Below the pieces are notes generated by a model, which saw nothing but the letters and a program-made list of their open reading frames with translations, did no database searches and was not told the DNA's origin. DNA of 17,500 bases from Chrysomallon squamiferum (lineage: Eukaryota; Mollusca; Gastropoda; Neomphalida; Peltospiridae): positions 4,854,065 to 4,871,564 of the forward strand of contig CM022671.1 of NCBI GenBank assembly GCA_012295275.1. The letters run 5' to 3'. The position numbers and the translations under genes were made by a program. Below are positions 17,245-17,500 of this stretch, piece after piece (positions within the stretch are counted from its first letter, which is position 1; the number at the start of each line of letters is the position of its first letter).

Positions 17245-17500
17245 CTGAAGTGAAGACAACATCCGATCATTCAGTTAATAATGTATGGAAGGAACTGATC
17301 ATTCAGTTAATAATGTATGGCTGATGGATGCAGTGGTGCATGTTAAAATGGTTGGTTGGATAGAGCTACATTAAATCTTGGCCAGTTACAATTTCGATAT
17401 CGTGTTGCTGTTATAAACATAAAACGTGTGTTTATAAATCTGCGTGTGTGTGAATCTGTGTGTCTGTGTGTCTGTGACGGTGTCAGACAGAACCAGTGGT
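17245..17500 (-). other. Kv gene 2 intron, 3' part (continues beyond the window)
   Basis: On the minus strand, the exon is preceded by the pyrimidine-rich TTGTCTTCACTTCAG, a good acceptor ending at 17245. The intron contains the 24-bp direct repeat at 17265-17320 and a TG-rich stretch at about 17440-17475. Confidence 0.8.
17265..17320. repeat. Perfect 24-bp direct repeat (two copies, 32-base period)
   Basis: Copies at 17265-17288 and 17297-17320 are identical (starting gatcattcagttaataa). On the minus strand each contains TATTAAC, a plausible branch-point sequence. The nearer one places its A about 31 bases from the exon. Confidence 0.9.

Noticed and set aside
17245-17262. ATG at 17260-17262 as the start of Kv gene 2
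   Set aside because: The six codons before VWNF spell a pyrimidine-rich splice acceptor ending in CAG at the same position and phase as in Kv gene 1, and a channel starting there would lack T1.

Overview
The window looks like nuclear DNA of an invertebrate animal. It has spliced genes with GT-AG introns, very AT-rich non-coding DNA and an extreme load of microsatellites (GATA, TTTA, ATT, AAT, TA, TTTG), with coding exons standing out as GC-rich islands. That texture, together with multiple divergent Shaw-like potassium channels, fits a lophotrochozoan, plausibly a cephalopod mollusc. The species call is inference; no marker gene proves it.

The only well-supported genes are two voltage-gated K+ channel (Kv) genes facing each other tail to tail. 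Kv gene 1 (+ strand) is complete in two coding exons: the T1 tetramerisation exon at 2941-3399 and the S1-S6 exon at 5074-5976, joined in phase 0 across a 1,674-base intron, giving 453 residues. Kv gene 2 (- strand) is represented by its last coding exon, 17244 down to 16387 (285 residues, S1 to the C-terminus). It starts at the same splice position and phase, so its T1 exon must lie beyond base 17500. About 10.4 kb separates the two stop codons.

The two proteins are clearly paralogues. They share features that I do not associate with the canonical Kv1-Kv4 channels: a cysteine at the end of S5 paired with one at the start of S6, GYGDY after the filter, P-I-A in place of the S6 P-x-P hinge, loss of the second S4 arginine, and a short basic tail with a KKKH block ending in Arg-Tyr. 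They differ at sites that matter pharmacologically and for gating: V versus Y at the external TEA site, E versus A at the Shaker E418 position, and one versus two lost outer S4 charges. This looks like a divergent, locally duplicated Kv subfamily and is the most interesting content here.

Layout: 1-2940 is upstream DNA with a 39-bp minisatellite (541-935), a non-repetitive island (936-1345) and a TA/TATG tract. 2941-5976 is Kv gene 1, with repeats filling much of its intron. 5977-16386 is the shared 3' intergenic region. It contains candidate poly(A) signals, many microsatellites, a GATA/GACA block, a TGTAC-rich minisatellite, a ~1-kb array of 24-bp units (10211-11168) with a displaced fragment at 11871-11960, and an inverted pair of a ~127-bp dispersed repeat (7720-7846 and 11981-12106). 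16387-17244 is the Kv gene 2 exon, and 17245-17500 is its intron. I see no rRNA, tRNA, CRISPR or intact transposon.
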